Assembly: GCA_030710605.1 (NCBI GenBank)
Contig: CP092877.1
Coordinates: 42,826,406-42,890,405, forward strand
DNA from: Cordylochernes scorpioides
Taxonomy: Eukaryota; Arthropoda; Arachnida; Pseudoscorpiones; Chernetidae
Direction: 5' to 3'
DNA length: 64,000 bases
In this document: piece after piece, positions 1 through 10,824 of the stretch
How positions within the stretch are numbered: the stretch's first letter is position 1
Layout: each line of letters starts with the position of its first letter
Made by a program: the position numbers and the translations under genes
The notes under the pieces: model-generated
Databases searched by the model: none
Seen by the model: the letters and a program-made list of their open reading frames with translations, nothing else
Told to the model about the DNA's origin: nothing

Positions 1-2883
1 GCACCAACCAGCCCCCACCCCATCATCAGACTTTGAGCCGTCAGTGTAGATGGTAAGAGATGATGAGTCTGGAATGGATTTATCATAGGTAATGAGGTGG
101 ACCTCTGCTGGATGGCAGTACCATTGTAGAGGGGGTGAGTCAACCTGTTCTGGAGTGGGATCTGTATCCATATCAGAGCCTGGGCGTATTAATTCCGCCC
201 TCTTGGATTCGAGGGTTAGGATATTGTTAATAGGTACCAGGCCTGATAGGACCAGTGCGGCGTCAGTACTAAGAGTGTTGTAGCCCCTGCATATAGCCAG
301 AGCGAATGGTCTCTGCGCTGAGCTAAGGATCTTGTGCGTCAAGCTGTTGTTTTCCTGTCTCCACCAAACCGAGGCGGCATAGCAGATGATTCTTTCGAAG
401 CCTGCTTTATAGAGTCTTTTTGTGACCAAAGGCGCCAGGCCGCGGTTCTCCCTCGTCAGTCTTCTCAATTCCATTCCCTTGGATAGAACTTTATCCCTTA
501 TGGATTTTGCGTGATCGACCCATGTTAGGTGTCTATTAAATGTTACCCCGAGGAATTTCAGGGTATTTTTAAAGAGAATATGGTTGCCGTCCATTCTTAT
601 AGCTGGGTTTCTGACGCCTCCTTTTCCCGCACCTTTGTTTCGGCCTGCAGGAGCGACATATAAGGCAGCGCTTTTTTTCGGGGCGATATTTAGTTTTCTC
701 GAGGTTATCCAGGTATGGAGGGTCTCCAGAGCTCTGTTGGTAATATTTTCGACCTTAACGCGGCTTGTGCTTGTGCAAATGAGAAGCAGGTCATCCGCAT
801 ATGCTATTGTATGGACGTTTTCATCTTTAAGGATACTAAAGATCGGGTCCATATATAGGATCCAGAACAGAGGGCCACTATTGCTGCCCTGTGGACAGCC
901 TCTTGTGATTTGTAACGGGTCAATAAGACTCTGTGGGCTAGCGTCTGAGGATACCTTTCTGGAGCACAGGTAGCTGTGTATCATAGTCCTGAGATAAGGG
1001 GGGACTTCCTTTTCCTTTAGGGATTCTCTGATGATATCCCAAGAGGCGTTGTCAAACGCTCCTTCGATATCCATAGAGATGACTATCGAGTGGTTATTAA
1101 CCAACCTAGATTTGTGTAGGATGTCCTTAACTTTCCTTAGGGCCTCTTCACACGATTTACCCCACCTAAATCCAAACTGAGAGTCGTTTAGACGGTTCGT
1201 GACCTGTAGATGATATGTAATCCTGTTGACAATAATTTTGTCGAGGATTTTCCCAAATAAGTTCAGGAGGGTGATAGGTCTCAGGGAGGTTATGTCCCGA
1301 GGGTCTTTGTCTTTTTTCTGTAGAAATATAATGTGACCAATTTTCCAGGCTTGTGGGAAGTAACCCAGGAACAGGCAGGCGTTATATAGGTTATTAAGTA
1401 TCACGGGGTGTTCGTCATTAAGGAATAGTATGGGGTTTCTCATAATACCGTCAGGCCCAGGGGCCTTTTTGTGACCCATTGTCCTGATGGCACTGGATAT
1501 TTCCACCATGGAGATGAGGGGATAGTAGTGTTGCTGGCCTGAGTCTTGTAACTCAAAGGGTGTTGTATCTGTGTCACTTGTTGTGTCCAGATACTTTTGG
1601 GAGATAAAGTATGCAAAAGTTTCGTCAGCTGTTTTGGTTAATTCCCCGTTGGTTTTTCTAAAGGAGTGAAAGGTTGTTGGCCTAAGCTTCTTCCCACTGA
1701 TGATTTTTTATGGACCTGTAAACGGATTGGATGTTGTGATAGTTTCGAAATGTTTTTTGTAAAATGAATTTTTGGCCCTCCTGATTGCTCTTTTATATAT
1801 GGCCAGAGCTACCCTAAACCTTTGGACCCTGTTAAGTCTTAGTGTTGCGTCGTTATCTGTGGCTTTGTATAATCTTTTAAGAGCCATTGCCTTATTTTTT
1901 AATGTTTGGAGATTCTCATTCCACCAAGGGTTGTGTCTTTCTTTGTATCTTGGAGGGTTGAGAGTTTGTTTATTTATTTTTTTACAAGAGGAACCAATGA
2001 TGTTTGTTAGTAAATCTATATATTCATCTAGGTTGCCAGTATTGCAATTCTGTGGGTTAATTACGGGTAGGTTATTGATTTGTCTATTAAGTAGGTTCAC
2101 GAAACGTTGCCTCTTAGCGTAATTAACGTTAAACCTGGGTCTATCCAGGGGGGGTGTTTCTTGGCTGTCTGGTGTAGTGAGTTTTAAGAGAATGCTAACA
2201 TGATCGCTAGTGCTTAAAAATGGTTCTGCTGTCCACGAGAGGGACTGTGAGATGTTGAAGGAGGAGAATGTGTGGTCAATATGAGACAAATGTCTTGTAT
2301 TGTCAAAGGTAGGGCGAGATATATCCGAAATTATTTCTAATTGTTTTGTGTAAACAAAGTCGAGTAGTTTTTCTCCTCTAAGGTCGTTGTGATTGCCACC
2401 AAAAAGACTGTTGTGAGCATTGAAGTCTCCAATTATTATGTGGTTATCTAGGCCTACCTTGTTACATGCAGCCTCCAGGTCATCTAAGAGAGTGGAGAAG
2501 GCGCTGTCCTCTTGCGTGGGGTCCACAGGGGGCACGTAGCAGTTGGTGATGAAGGTGGATCTTCCCTCTTTTAGGATTTGGATGGTGGAAGTATGTGTGG
2601 AAGTATGAACGCAGAAACTGCGTACCATGGGGTTGATAAAAATCAGCGACTTGTTATCATGGCTTGAAATCCTCTGCCACGTCATTTTGTATCGGTCATC
2701 ATTAGGTGGAGGTTCTTGTATCAAGATTAAGTCGGCGTCACCAAGGGCGGCGTGATGCAGGAGATTATCCACACTGATATAGCTCCTGCCCAGGTTTTGA
2801 GAAAAAATGTTCAGGCTAGACATGGTATTATTATTAAGTTTTTGTGCCTTTTTATTTACTTTCATATTTTTAAATCCTGGCAT
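1..2883 (-). pseudogene. LINE ORF2: endonuclease-reverse transcriptase-RNase H, one in-frame stop
   Basis: I translated the minus strand from the ATG at 2883 to the window edge. It stays in one frame except for a single TAA at 1708-1710, between endonuclease and RT. The first ~390 residues are an apurinic-type endonuclease with LIQEPP (catalytic Glu), GDFNAHNS, an IDHTF Asp and a final SDH. The RT follows with GPDGI, FGFRWGKS, GAFDNA, GCPQGS and the catalytic YADD at about 800-810. The last residues before the edge, IYTDGSKSD, begin an RNase H domain. The protein nicks chromosomal DNA and copies its own RNA at the nick. Because everything else is in frame, the stop is a point mutation rather than deep decay. 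Readthrough is possible but unsupported. Confidence 0.9.
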
Positions 2884-2906
2884 TTTGTGGAGTATTCTTC
2901 AATTTG

Positions 2907-4418
2907 TTAAAGTCTAAAATGTTTTAGTGCCGAGACCTTGTTCTTGTAGCATTGACATTTATATGCCATTGAGTGGTGGTTAGTGTCAAGTTTCAGAGCT
3001 GGGTTGGCAATGTTGGCCTTGGTGCAATTGACGCACTTGGGTGCTTCTTTACAATTGGCGCTCTGATGGTCTGAAGCCCCGCAGTTCAGGCATAATGTTT
3101 CCTCTTTTTGACAGACCTTCGTTCCGTGAAAGCCAGCGCATTTACCACATCTCCGTGGTGAGAAGTGTTCCGTCCAGCTAAGGGAGGTCCAGTTCCCATG
3201 TAGCCTAAGCAGGCCATTTTCCAGGGTTGAGGCAGTCTTCAGTGAGGTGAAGGAATCTCCATCAATTATGGAGAACCAGGTGTTCCTGTTGAATCTATCT
3301 TCGTGGTGCCTGAAAGGTCTGATGTCGATATTCGGGAGGCTGCTCATTTTTTTAACGTAATTAATTAAATCTTCCCTGTTCATATCCTTGTTAATTCCGA
3401 TCAATTTTATGACCGGAACTGGCCCTTTTGGTATCTTGACTATCAATTTTGAGGCATCTACAGATTTCATTAGAATGTCTCCAATTTTTTGCGCATCCTT
3501 CAACTCAGGGACCTCAATTAGGCACCCTTTGTTTTTGAGGGTCGATAGTTTGGCCCTACTTATCCCTAGTTCAACTAGGGGGACACGTTTCTTTATTATT
3601 GCCTGCAGGTCGGTATGGTCAGGATGTTTTGCATCCACAGTGACCCTTCCTTTCATAACATTGCGATGGGGCCGTTCGTTGTGCTGAATGGTCCTGGATG
3701 AAGTTGTAGGGTTATTATGTTTAAGCTCCTTCAGCTCCTTCGCGAGGTTAGAGATCGTCTTTTCTTCTAATTCTTTTATGGATTCCTTTATACCTGACTG
3801 GTCCGGTAAGCTAACTATTTTGGAGCAATTCTCCAAAATCTCCGCTGAACAAGACGACATAACTCCTTTTATGTTGGAGACCTCGATAGCGAGGCTCTCC
3901 AGACGGGACATAATTGTTTCATTTTTTGATTCAATCAGCGAATCTATTTCTAAAACTTTAGAAGAAAATACTTTTTCTATCTTGCTCTTGCATTTCCTTT
4001 CTGTCTCTTTAAGCAGTGGCACCACTGTTTCATCGATCCCGCCCTGTACTGATTCTTGAATCAAATTGGCTACCTCGGCGTTTTGAGACCCAAAACCTTC
4101 ATTTAGGGTCTTTTCGAACCTATCGCACTTTTCGCCTAGTTGCTTCACCTCTGAAAAGGTGGTTTTTACATTGTTTTCTATGGTTTGCATGTTCTTTGAC
4201 GTTCTGTCAATGCGCTCATGAATGACAAGTTGTCCTATATCCTGGGGCATGGACTCTAGGAGAGCTTTCGCATTAGTAACAGTAGATTTAAACAGTCTTT
4301 TAATGTTCGCATCTTCCAGCATTTTAGGTTTCAAGGCCACGATGTCTTCTAAGTTCTCCATGAAGAGGACAAAAGAAGGAAATACCGATTGGACCTTGGT
4401 GATAAGGCGCTTGTCCAT
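2907..4418 (-). CDS. LINE ORF1: Gag-like RNA-binding protein with CCHC zinc knuckles
   Basis: 503-residue intact ORF directly upstream of ORF2. The N-terminal ~230 residues are charged, rich in Lys, Glu, Leu and Ser, and look helical or coiled-coil. The C-terminal ~80 residues carry zinc knuckles: CGKCAGFHGTKVC (C-x2-C-x3-H-x4-C) and CLNCGASDHQSANC (C-x2-C-x4-H-x4-C), then a third looser cluster starting CVNC. This is the usual architecture of ORF1 in I/R1/Jockey-type LINEs, where the protein coats element RNA and helps deliver it to the target. The ATG is preceded by an A/T-rich stretch. No frameshift or stop is present. The gene is a transposon gene, not a host gene. Confidence 0.88.
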   Translation of the reverse strand: MDKRLITKVQSVFPSFVLFMENLEDIVALKPKMLEDANIKRLFKSTVTNAKALLESMPQDIGQLVIHERIDRTSKNMQTIENNVKTTFSEVKQLGEKCDRFEKTLNEGFGSQNAEVANLIQESVQGGIDETVVPLLKETERKCKSKIEKVFSSKVLEIDSLIESKNETIMSRLESLAIEVSNIKGVMSSCSAEILENCSKIVSLPDQSGIKESIKELEEKTISNLAKELKELKHNNPTTSSRTIQHNERPHRNVMKGRVTVDAKHPDHTDLQAIIKKRVPLVELGISRAKLSTLKNKGCLIEVPELKDAQKIGDILMKSVDASKLIVKIPKGPVPVIKLIGINKDMNREDLINYVKKMSSLPNIDIRPFRHHEDRFNRNTWFSIIDGDSFTSLKTASTLENGLLRLHGNWTSLSWTEHFSPRRCGKCAGFHGTKVCQKEETLCLNCGASDHQSANCKEAPKCVNCTKANIANPALKLDTNHHSMAYKCQCYKNKVSALKHFRL

Positions 4419-4440
4419 TTTTTTTTTAATTTGGCAAATA

Positions 4441-5703
4441 TATATTAAATAAAATATAAGTATATTAGTAGTCGCTATTGAGCGAATAAATCCTTCTATG
4501 TTCTGGGGTAGGTTTCAAAGTTAAAGTATAGAAGATTTACCTTCTTCCAGGAGCAGGTCTTGATAGGTGTTTACTCGTCGAGAGCTGGGTGAAGACTCCA
4601 TTTAGCTACAAATAAATTGGATAACACTTTCATTCTACTGTCACTAACAAATCGGTCCACTAACAGAAAAACTAATTAATTCAATAACTAATCCCGCCTA
4701 CTGATCCCCAATGAATTAAAATATCTATTCTTTCATTAATAACCCAAAACCAAGTCACCAGGTCTAGATTCTCTCGCCCTCGATTAACTTGTCCACTTAA
4801 CAACGACACTTAGAACCAAGGACATTTTACCTACAACAATCATACAAACCCACATATGTTATAAAAAAAAACCTTGACCGGTTAGACAGATCGCCGTGTT
4901 TCCTCCACACACAATATAAATGCCGCTTTAGGAAGAATCACGTTTTCACCTAAACGTGGCGCAGGGAACAAAAAATCGACAACATTAGGACTCAGTAAGT
5001 TTCACAGTTGAAAACAATGTGACCCACGAGCCGCGTTAAACATAAAACGATTTCGATAAGTTAGAACAACTTATGCCAACAAGACCAACTCGACTTATTT
5101 CTTAAAGGCCAACTGGCAGCAACTTTAGATTCTTTCCCAATATATAACTTCTATGTATAATCTTACTTACTTTCTTTCTCGATGGATATTTTTTATTTTT
5201 AATATCCTTTATATAATCATTATCTAGCACTTGTAATTGTTTTTTTACGTCAACCAATCAGTTTAGACTATTGTCATTTTAAATTAATTACTTTTTCCTC
5301 TTTACCAAATTGTTTTTTACTTTTGCTTTATGACTCTATTTTATAATCAACTTTATATTTTATCTTTCATATGTAATAATGTCAAGTTTATATTTCATGT
5401 TTATATCACTAATTTGCATTTGTCATTTTATATTTTCTCTTACTTTATAAGATATCCAGATATCTACTACCACATGTTCCACCACGTGACTGTATATAAC
5501 TTGTTATTTACTGCAAATAGAAAGCATCACATAATATCATTCTGTACCGCGTAAGACTCTAATAAAGTATAGCAACTGTACAGATAGAAGGAATGGAGAA
5601 TAACAGGAGAAAATTAAGGTTAAAACTAATCAGGCCTAAAGGAGAATAAGAAAGTAGGCCTATCGAGCCCCGTCCAATTTTTACGAGGTCGCGGCCTTCC
5701 TGG
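4441..5703. other. Non-coding, AT-rich stretch; possible LINE 5' region
   Basis: No convincing ORF or repeat is seen. The first few hundred bases could include the LINE 5' untranslated region, but no promoter element or target-site duplication is recognisable. The remainder is ordinary AT-rich sequence. Confidence 0.4.
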
Positions 5704-6040
5704 ATGATGTAACTTCCCCCCCCTGTTTACGTAAGAAAAGTGCAGTGACCTGCTTGGACCCAGCAGCTATAAAAGGAGGCCCTAAGTCTTCAGTCATAAG
5801 TCCTTTTTTTCAGTCCGTCCGTCCTCCAGCCGCGCAAGTCGCTCCTATAGAGGTAATAATCCTTTCCTGTCAGAAACCTCCTCGTCCCATTCCTTCTTGA
5901 CGTTTAGACGCTTCTTAGTGGAATCTCTGTTTGTTTATTTCACCTTTGGCCCAGCTGTGTCGCCTTCCACCACTACTGCACGGTAGAGGTGACATCGAGG
6001 TTCGTCTAGCATCAGGTAAAACTGGTCCCAGAGGTCCCAA
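5704..6040 (+). promoter_or_regulatory. Core-promoter-like segment, perhaps a decayed LTR
   Basis: A strong TATA box, TATAAAAGG, lies at 5768-5776. Downstream is TTCAGTC at 5789-5795, a match to the arthropod initiator TCAGT about 24 bases on, and a second TTCAGTC at about 5809. GAGGTAATAAT near 5849 could be a splice donor. The segment is GC-rich compared with its flanks. It starts TGATGTAACTT near 5704 and shows GCATCA near 6013, so an LTR reading is also possible; a second copy is not present in the window. No coding exon can be tied to it. Confidence 0.35.
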
Positions 6041-6106
6041 GATATCACATACATTTAAAGTAGAAAAAATAACAAATCAGAAAATAAAATTGCAATTCTA
6101 GTTTTA

Positions 6107-6579
6107 CTAGACGAATGACCCGGGCAACGCCCGTGTTTTACCCGATTGAATGTTTTTATTCCAATACTATTTGTTACAATTATAAATTGGAGCCGTGGAT
6201 GTCACTCTTGTGAAACGTCCCGCTCCAAACTTTACATGTACATTAGGTCAGCTGGTATTACCCCTCATTTTCACCGCTAGAGGCGCGAGCGAATTGACTT
6301 TTTGTAAATATACATAATTAAAAAGATAGAAGCTTCTATAGAAGATAATGATCATAATGATGATGCGCGCGCATCCGTGACAGCGATGAGGAATTGAGGA
6401 AAGACGGTCGTGACTATATATATTAATGATAAAATAATAAAATAATAATAATAATATAATAATAATTATTATTATTATTATCATTAGATAATGATAATGA
6501 TCATAATGATGATGCGCGCGCATCCGTGACATGAGGAATTGATTGACGGTGGAAAGACGGTCGTGACTATATATGTTGA
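6107..6579 (-). mobile_element. Non-autonomous Helitron inserted at an A|T site
   Basis: On the minus strand the element ends in a GC-rich hairpin (GGGC/GCCC around a 3-nt loop, 6119-6133) followed by 8 nt and CTAG (6107-6110), the standard Helitron 3' terminus. The 5' terminus starts TC at 6579. The flanks are A (6106) and T (6580), the Helitron target. The paralogous copy near 20515-20535 has the same flanks joined without the insert and so acts as an empty site. The interior holds a near-direct repeat (about 6367-6421 and 6516-6572) containing GCGCGCATCCGTGAC and an AT microsatellite between. There is no coding capacity. Confidence 0.8.
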
Positions 6580-6591
6580 TATATATATGGG

Positions 6592-6795
6592 TTCAACTTT
6601 ACATGTATGCTATCCAAAATTCGTACTTGAATAAAAGCCACATAGAGCTGTCCATGTGTAGACACAGGCTCTTGTAGCAAGAGACCCACTCTAGCAAAGG
6701 TTAGGCCTTGAGCCTTCATTTATAGTCATAGCAAAACCCAACCTTAGTGGAAACTGATGCCTCTTCAGAATGAAGGGAAGGTTGTTATCAGAATT
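6592..6795 (-). pseudogene. Helitron helicase (Pif1-like) C-terminal fragment
   Basis: The minus strand reads FPLRLGFAMTIN, then after a one-base shift KAQGLTFARVGL and HGQLYVAF, which correspond to the last conserved helicase motifs of the Rep-Helicase protein of Helitrons (motifs V/VI). A single extra base just after the AMTIN motif (about 6718-6722) breaks the frame. The same extra base is present in the second copy at 20533-20735. Only this tail remains; the Rep domain and the rest of the helicase are absent. Confidence 0.82.
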
Positions 6796-7092
6796 ATCCA
6801 AAGAAGAACAAATAATACAAAAAGAACGTTTTAAAAAGCAAATAATTTGATAATGATAAATAACAAATAAAATAAGATAAGCAACATTTGAAGGCAAAAA
6901 TCTACGATTGAAAATCGAATAAATTAGAAATTAATAAATCTATTAATATTTGAAAATAAAAATAAAACGGTCATGTGAAGCAAAAAAAAAAACAAAATTT
7001 TGGTATATAGATGGATTATAGTTAAGTATCTTTGGAAGAGATAGCTTCAAACTTTACAACTGGAAACTCTGTTAGCCTATCATCTATATAGA

Positions 7093-7859
7093 AGAAAATA
7101 GATAGAAAAATATATAAATGCGTAATTTCAAAAGTCGGCTTCGCAAAAAACACCCATTAGAATAAATCAATTTCAACCAAATTTCGAACACTTATATATA
7201 ACAAGAGCATTTTTTGCGTAACATAAAAATATGTAACTTGGCTATTTTAATTTTTTTATCAATTAAGTATACAAAAATTACCACAGAATTAATATTTCAA
7301 TGCTTTTTTATTCAGTGATGCTAAAAATGAAAATATTTGAAAATAATACGAATTAAAATTTCTTTTTAAAAAGGCACTCCCGGGAGGCGAACCTATTCTA
7401 CTAAATGCCTGCGTTTGAAACGATGGCTCTCTATAATATATTATTATTACTATTCAACTATTAAAAAGCGTTATAATATACTTATGCAAAAAAAAGTATC
7501 GACAAAAAATAAATATTAAAAGAGGACCTAAATGTTTGACAAAGGTAGAAAAGTTTAAATTGCTGAGTGTGAGGATTATTTTCTCCTTGTTCAACATTTG
7601 CGGACACATTGGGTAGATTATTAGCTTATATTGATATCCAGGTTCAAGAAGATGCTAGGTCAAGAAAAAAATGTAACTAAGAATTCACATTGTTGAACCG
7701 TGAACAAGCATTCTGAAAAGCCATACCAACAATGAAAATTTTACCAAAATGTACAAAGGAATTAGATGTCCAGGATCAGTTTCAGACATTATACAATGCG
7801 AAACAATCCCAGCGAAAGGTAGCTCCACTACAGGACGGTCGTCGAGGAGGAATCGGAGC
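7093..7859. other. AT-rich non-coding DNA
   Basis: No gene, clear repeat or element end is visible. The sequence is A/T-rich with short homopolymers and becomes GC-rich only at the start of the minisatellite. Confidence 0.5.
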
Positions 7860-9115
7860 AACGAGCACGGCGAGAGGCGGAGAATCGAGCACATCGAAGA
7901 TGCTGAGAATCGAGCACGGCGAGGGAGCTGAGAAGCGAGCACGGCGAGGGAGCGGAGAAGCGAGCACGGCGAGGAGGCTGAGAATCAAACCCGGCGAGGA
8001 GGCGGAGAATCGAGCACGGCGAGGAGGCGTAGAATCGAACACGGCGAGGAGGCGGAGAATCGGGCATGGCAAGGAGGCGGAGAATCGGGCACGGCGAGGA
8101 TGCGGAGAATCGAGCACGGCAAGGTGGCGGAAAATCGAACACGGCGAGGAGGCGGAGAATCAAACCCGGCGAGTAGGCGGAGAATCGAGCACGGCGAGGA
8201 GGCGTAGAATCGAACACGGCGAGGAGGCGAATAATCGGGCATGGCAAGGAGGCGGAGAATGGAGCACGGCGAGGATGCTGAGAATCGAGCACGGCGAGGG
8301 AGCTGAGAAGCGAGCACGGCGAGGGAGCGGAGAAGCGAGCACGGCGAGGGAGCGGAGAAGCGAGCACGGCGAGGAGGCTGAGAATCAAACCCGGCGAGGA
8401 GGCGGAGAATCGAGCACGGCGAGGAGGCGTAGAATCGAACACGGCGAGGAGGCGGAGAATCGGGCATGGCAAGGAGGCGGAGAATCGGGCACGGCGAGGA
8501 GGCGGAGTATCGAGCACATCGAGGAGGCGGAGAATCGAGAACGGCGAGGAGGCGGAGAATCGAGCACGTCGAGGATGCGGAGAAACGAGCACGGCGAGGA
8601 GGCGGAGAATCGAGCACGGCAAGGAGGCGGAGAGTCGAGCACGGCAAGGAGGCGCAGAATCGAGCACGGCGAGGATGCGGAGAATCGAGCACGGCAAGGT
8701 GGCGGAAAATCGAACACGGCGAGGAGGCGGAGAATCAAACCCGGCGAGTAGGCGGAGAATCGAGCACGGCGAGGAGGCGTAGAATCGAACACGGCGAGGA
8801 GGCGGAGAATCGGGCATGGCAAGGAGGCGGAGAATGGAGCACGGCGAGGAGGCGGAGAATCGAGCACGGCGAGGAGACGGGGAATCGAGCACGGCGAGGA
8901 GGCGGGGAATCGAGCACGGCGAGGAGGCGGAGAATCGATCACGGCGAGGATGCGGAGAATCGGGCACGGCGAGGATGCGGAGAATCGGGCACGGCGAGGA
9001 GGCGGAGAATCGAGCACGGCGAGGATGCGGAGAATCGAGCACGGCAAGGTGGCGGAAAATCGAACACGGCGAGGAGGCGGAGAATCGATCACATCGAGGA
9101 GGCGGATAATCGGCG
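7860..9115. repeat. 25-bp minisatellite, about 50 units
   Basis: The unit is close to GGCGGAGAATCGAGCACGG plus CGAGGA; identical positions recur at exactly 25-bp steps (for example 8881 and 8906). Variant units show higher-order duplication: a block around 8096-8225 recurs at 8671-8800 (575 bp, 23 units), and one at 7921 recurs at 8296 (375 bp, 15 units). The array is GC-rich in an AT-rich region. Because 25 is not a multiple of 3 and the unit has no stop in most frames, several long overlapping ORFs appear on both strands, with a 25-residue period. I treat these as by-products of the repeat. Confidence 0.93.
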
Positions 9116-9298
9116 GATAAAAAAAAAAGAGTTAAATGCATTTCGTTTTTCGAAATCAATTATGAAGAAATAAATACTTGAAAAAATTAGTTTTCAACAT
9201 GATTAAAACCTTTTCAGTAATATATGAAGAACTATATAATTATACAAAAGAGTAAAACATTACAATCTCTATATTTTCAATTTAGGTATTGTCTAGTC

Positions 9299-9508
9299 CA
9301 GGGTTCGGCAACCTCTTGAGGCGGGAAAGTAAAAATTACAATTTTCAAAATTCAAAGGTTTTCAAAGTGAGCCACAATTTTTTTATTGCCAACAATAAAT
9401 AGTAATCACTTGAATAAAGTGTTTATTTATACGAGTACTACACATATATATATATATTACATCCAAAGAGCCGCATGTGGCTCGCGAGCCGCAGTTTGCC
9501 GACCCCTG
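9299..9508. mobile_element. hAT-type MITE, ~210 bp
   Basis: The right end reads, inward from the terminus, CAGGGGTCGGCAAACTGC and continues with GGCTCGCGAGCC; the left end begins CAGGGTTCGGCAACCT. These are terminal inverted repeats of the widespread hAT (Charlie-like) type. The flanking 8-mers GTCTAGTC (9291-9298) and GTATAGGC (9509-9516) agree at 6 of 8 positions, consistent with an aged 8-bp target duplication. There is no transposase. Confidence 0.8.
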
Positions 9509-9968
9509 GTATAGGCTATTCTTCTATTTATGAAGTGTTTTAAAATACCTTTATAAGTACCTCAAGAATTTGAATTTCCTCGAGAGCAAATAACCTAGAA
9601 ACTGATATTTCTCATGAAGATTGTCCTTTGTTGAAGTTTACATTTTATCAAGACATATCAGTTTTGATAATACAAAAATACTTGAACATCAGAAGGCCGC
9701 TCAGGCGAGGTATCATAATTGTGAAGTTATTTGCATTGTAAATTATTTTTCTGAACTTTTATAGCCCATAGAGTAATATTGCAATAAAAAGAGTGCGGCT
9801 TATGGATCTAATAATATGGACAGAAATAATTTCTGATCTTATAAATTCAGGACATGCCTTTTATTATAAGTATTGAATAAATTAACTTTATCATTATTTG
9901 AAACTGATTATTTCACGTTTTTATTTATTTGTTAAAATTACATAATTACTAAACGGAACATATATGTA
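9509..9968. other. AT-rich non-coding DNA
   Basis: No ORF, element end or structured repeat was found here. Confidence 0.5.
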
Positions 9969-10124
9969 CTAGCCGAGCTACCCGGGCAACGTCCTTGGTT
10001 TAACTGAAGGGCAGCAGAGACATTAAGAGTATAAATAGTGGCTTAAAAATTGCAATGGGTGTAATCTTATTTCCAAGAAGCATCATTTCAAATATTAGGT
10101 GAGTAAAAATACTTTCAAAGTATA
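9969..10124 (-). mobile_element. Degenerate Helitron 3' end
   Basis: CTAG at 9969-9972, eight bases, then CCCGGGCAACG followed by a mutated arm (TCCTTGG) resemble the hairpin-plus-CTAG termini at 6107 and 62918. The rest of the element to the right is cut by LTR element 1 at 10125. The body has no recognisable helicase. Confidence 0.5.
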
Positions 10125-10806
10125 TGTCATAATTTGTACATAACCGGATGCAAACCCGCCCAAATATGTATGCAATGTATGTTTTAAAAGATTTAATAAA
10201 GGCAAGGCTTAAGAATCTGGGAGAGAAGGACTGACAAAGAGGAAGCAATCATTAGCAGGTTTTATTATCCCGGAACTCATGGAAATGAGTTCAAGAACCT
10301 AGCATTTCCTGGTCAGGTCAGCACATGTCCAGAGAGCAAAGAATTAGCAAAAACCAATCAGAGAGTAGGCCATTAGCTAGGAACCTATAGAAAGATTACA
10401 CGTCACAAAGGACCAGCCAATGAAAAGCCTATAGAGTTTTCTTCTTAAATCGGGAACGAAGAATAGTTAGTCAGGACGGTGGCACCATCGAGTTGGGACC
10501 TGGACAGGATCGAGTGGTGAACTCGACAGGATCGAGTTAGCACCTGGACCGCCTTGAGATCAGCTTGGAGCAAAATCCCATCTCCGCAAACCTCAGATAA
10601 GTCACTTCTCAATTATGGAATAGATAGTCGATAGCCCACTCCTCAACTCCTTTTCTCCCTATTTTACTAGCCTTTTTCAACTCAACCAACCCTGTGTTTT
10701 CGTTATTTTCCCCTGTATGCATAACTTGTCACTCAAACGACTGCGCCATCATCAATTCAATCAATTATCAACCAACTTCAAAAGATTTCCTACCGATAAT
10801 CCCACA
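10125..10806 (+). repeat. Element 1 left LTR
   Basis: 682 bp, TG...CA ends, preceded by TATA and followed three bases on by AGTCGACAGGAT. Near-identical to the right LTR, with differences such as CCGG against CTGA near position 22. Confidence 0.95.
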
Positions 10807-10809
10807 TTA

Positions 10810-10821
10810 AGTCGACAGGAT
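10810..10821 (+). promoter_or_regulatory. Candidate primer-binding site AGTCGACAGGAT
   Basis: The 12-mer lies 3 bases after the LTR end. The same 12-mer lies 3 bases after the left LTR of element 2 (36878-36889) and 6 bases from the LTR of element D on the minus strand (46413-46424). It resembles the complement of a tRNA acceptor arm leading into the T arm (other copies continue TTCGAC) but lacks the usual leading TGG. Which tRNA, if any, primes is unknown. Confidence 0.5.
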
Positions 10822-10824
10822 ATA

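Larger units (their letters stand above)
1..4440 (-). mobile_element. R1/I-like non-LTR retrotransposon (LINE), 3' end beyond window
   Basis: Two minus-strand ORFs lie in the order ORF1 (zinc-knuckle protein) then ORF2 (endonuclease, reverse transcriptase, RNase H start), 23 bp apart, which is the classic LINE layout. The RT reads DIEGAFDNA, a wording typical of the R1 clade. The presence of an RNase H start (TDGSKSD) after the RT is more usual in the I group, so the clade call is R1/I-like only. The element runs off the left edge, so its 3' end, tail and target site are not visible. The 5' end is not defined; it lies at or just upstream of 4440. Reading frames are almost fully intact, so the copy is probably recent. 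Confidence 0.9.
6055..7092 (-). mobile_element. Decayed Helitron 3' region, copy 1 (interrupted by a second Helitron)
   Basis: This block is homologous over most of its length to 20455-21028. It contains the C-terminal end of a Helitron helicase on the minus strand and AT-rich sequence on both sides. Relative to copy 2 it carries an extra segment at 6107-6579, annotated separately. Outer boundaries are where similarity to copy 2 stops and are approximate. Confidence 0.7.

Noticed and set aside
584-973. Plus-strand ORFs opposite the LINE
   Set aside because: They are shadows of the minus-strand RT and carry no recognisable motif.
7860-9115. CRISPR-like array
   Set aside because: Units are contiguous with no unique spacers, and the genome is eukaryotic.
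7828-9159. Long ORFs (up to 443 codons) over the minisatellite on both strands
   Set aside because: They arise because the 25-bp unit lacks stops; several overlapping frames give the same periodic peptide, with no domain and no conserved start.
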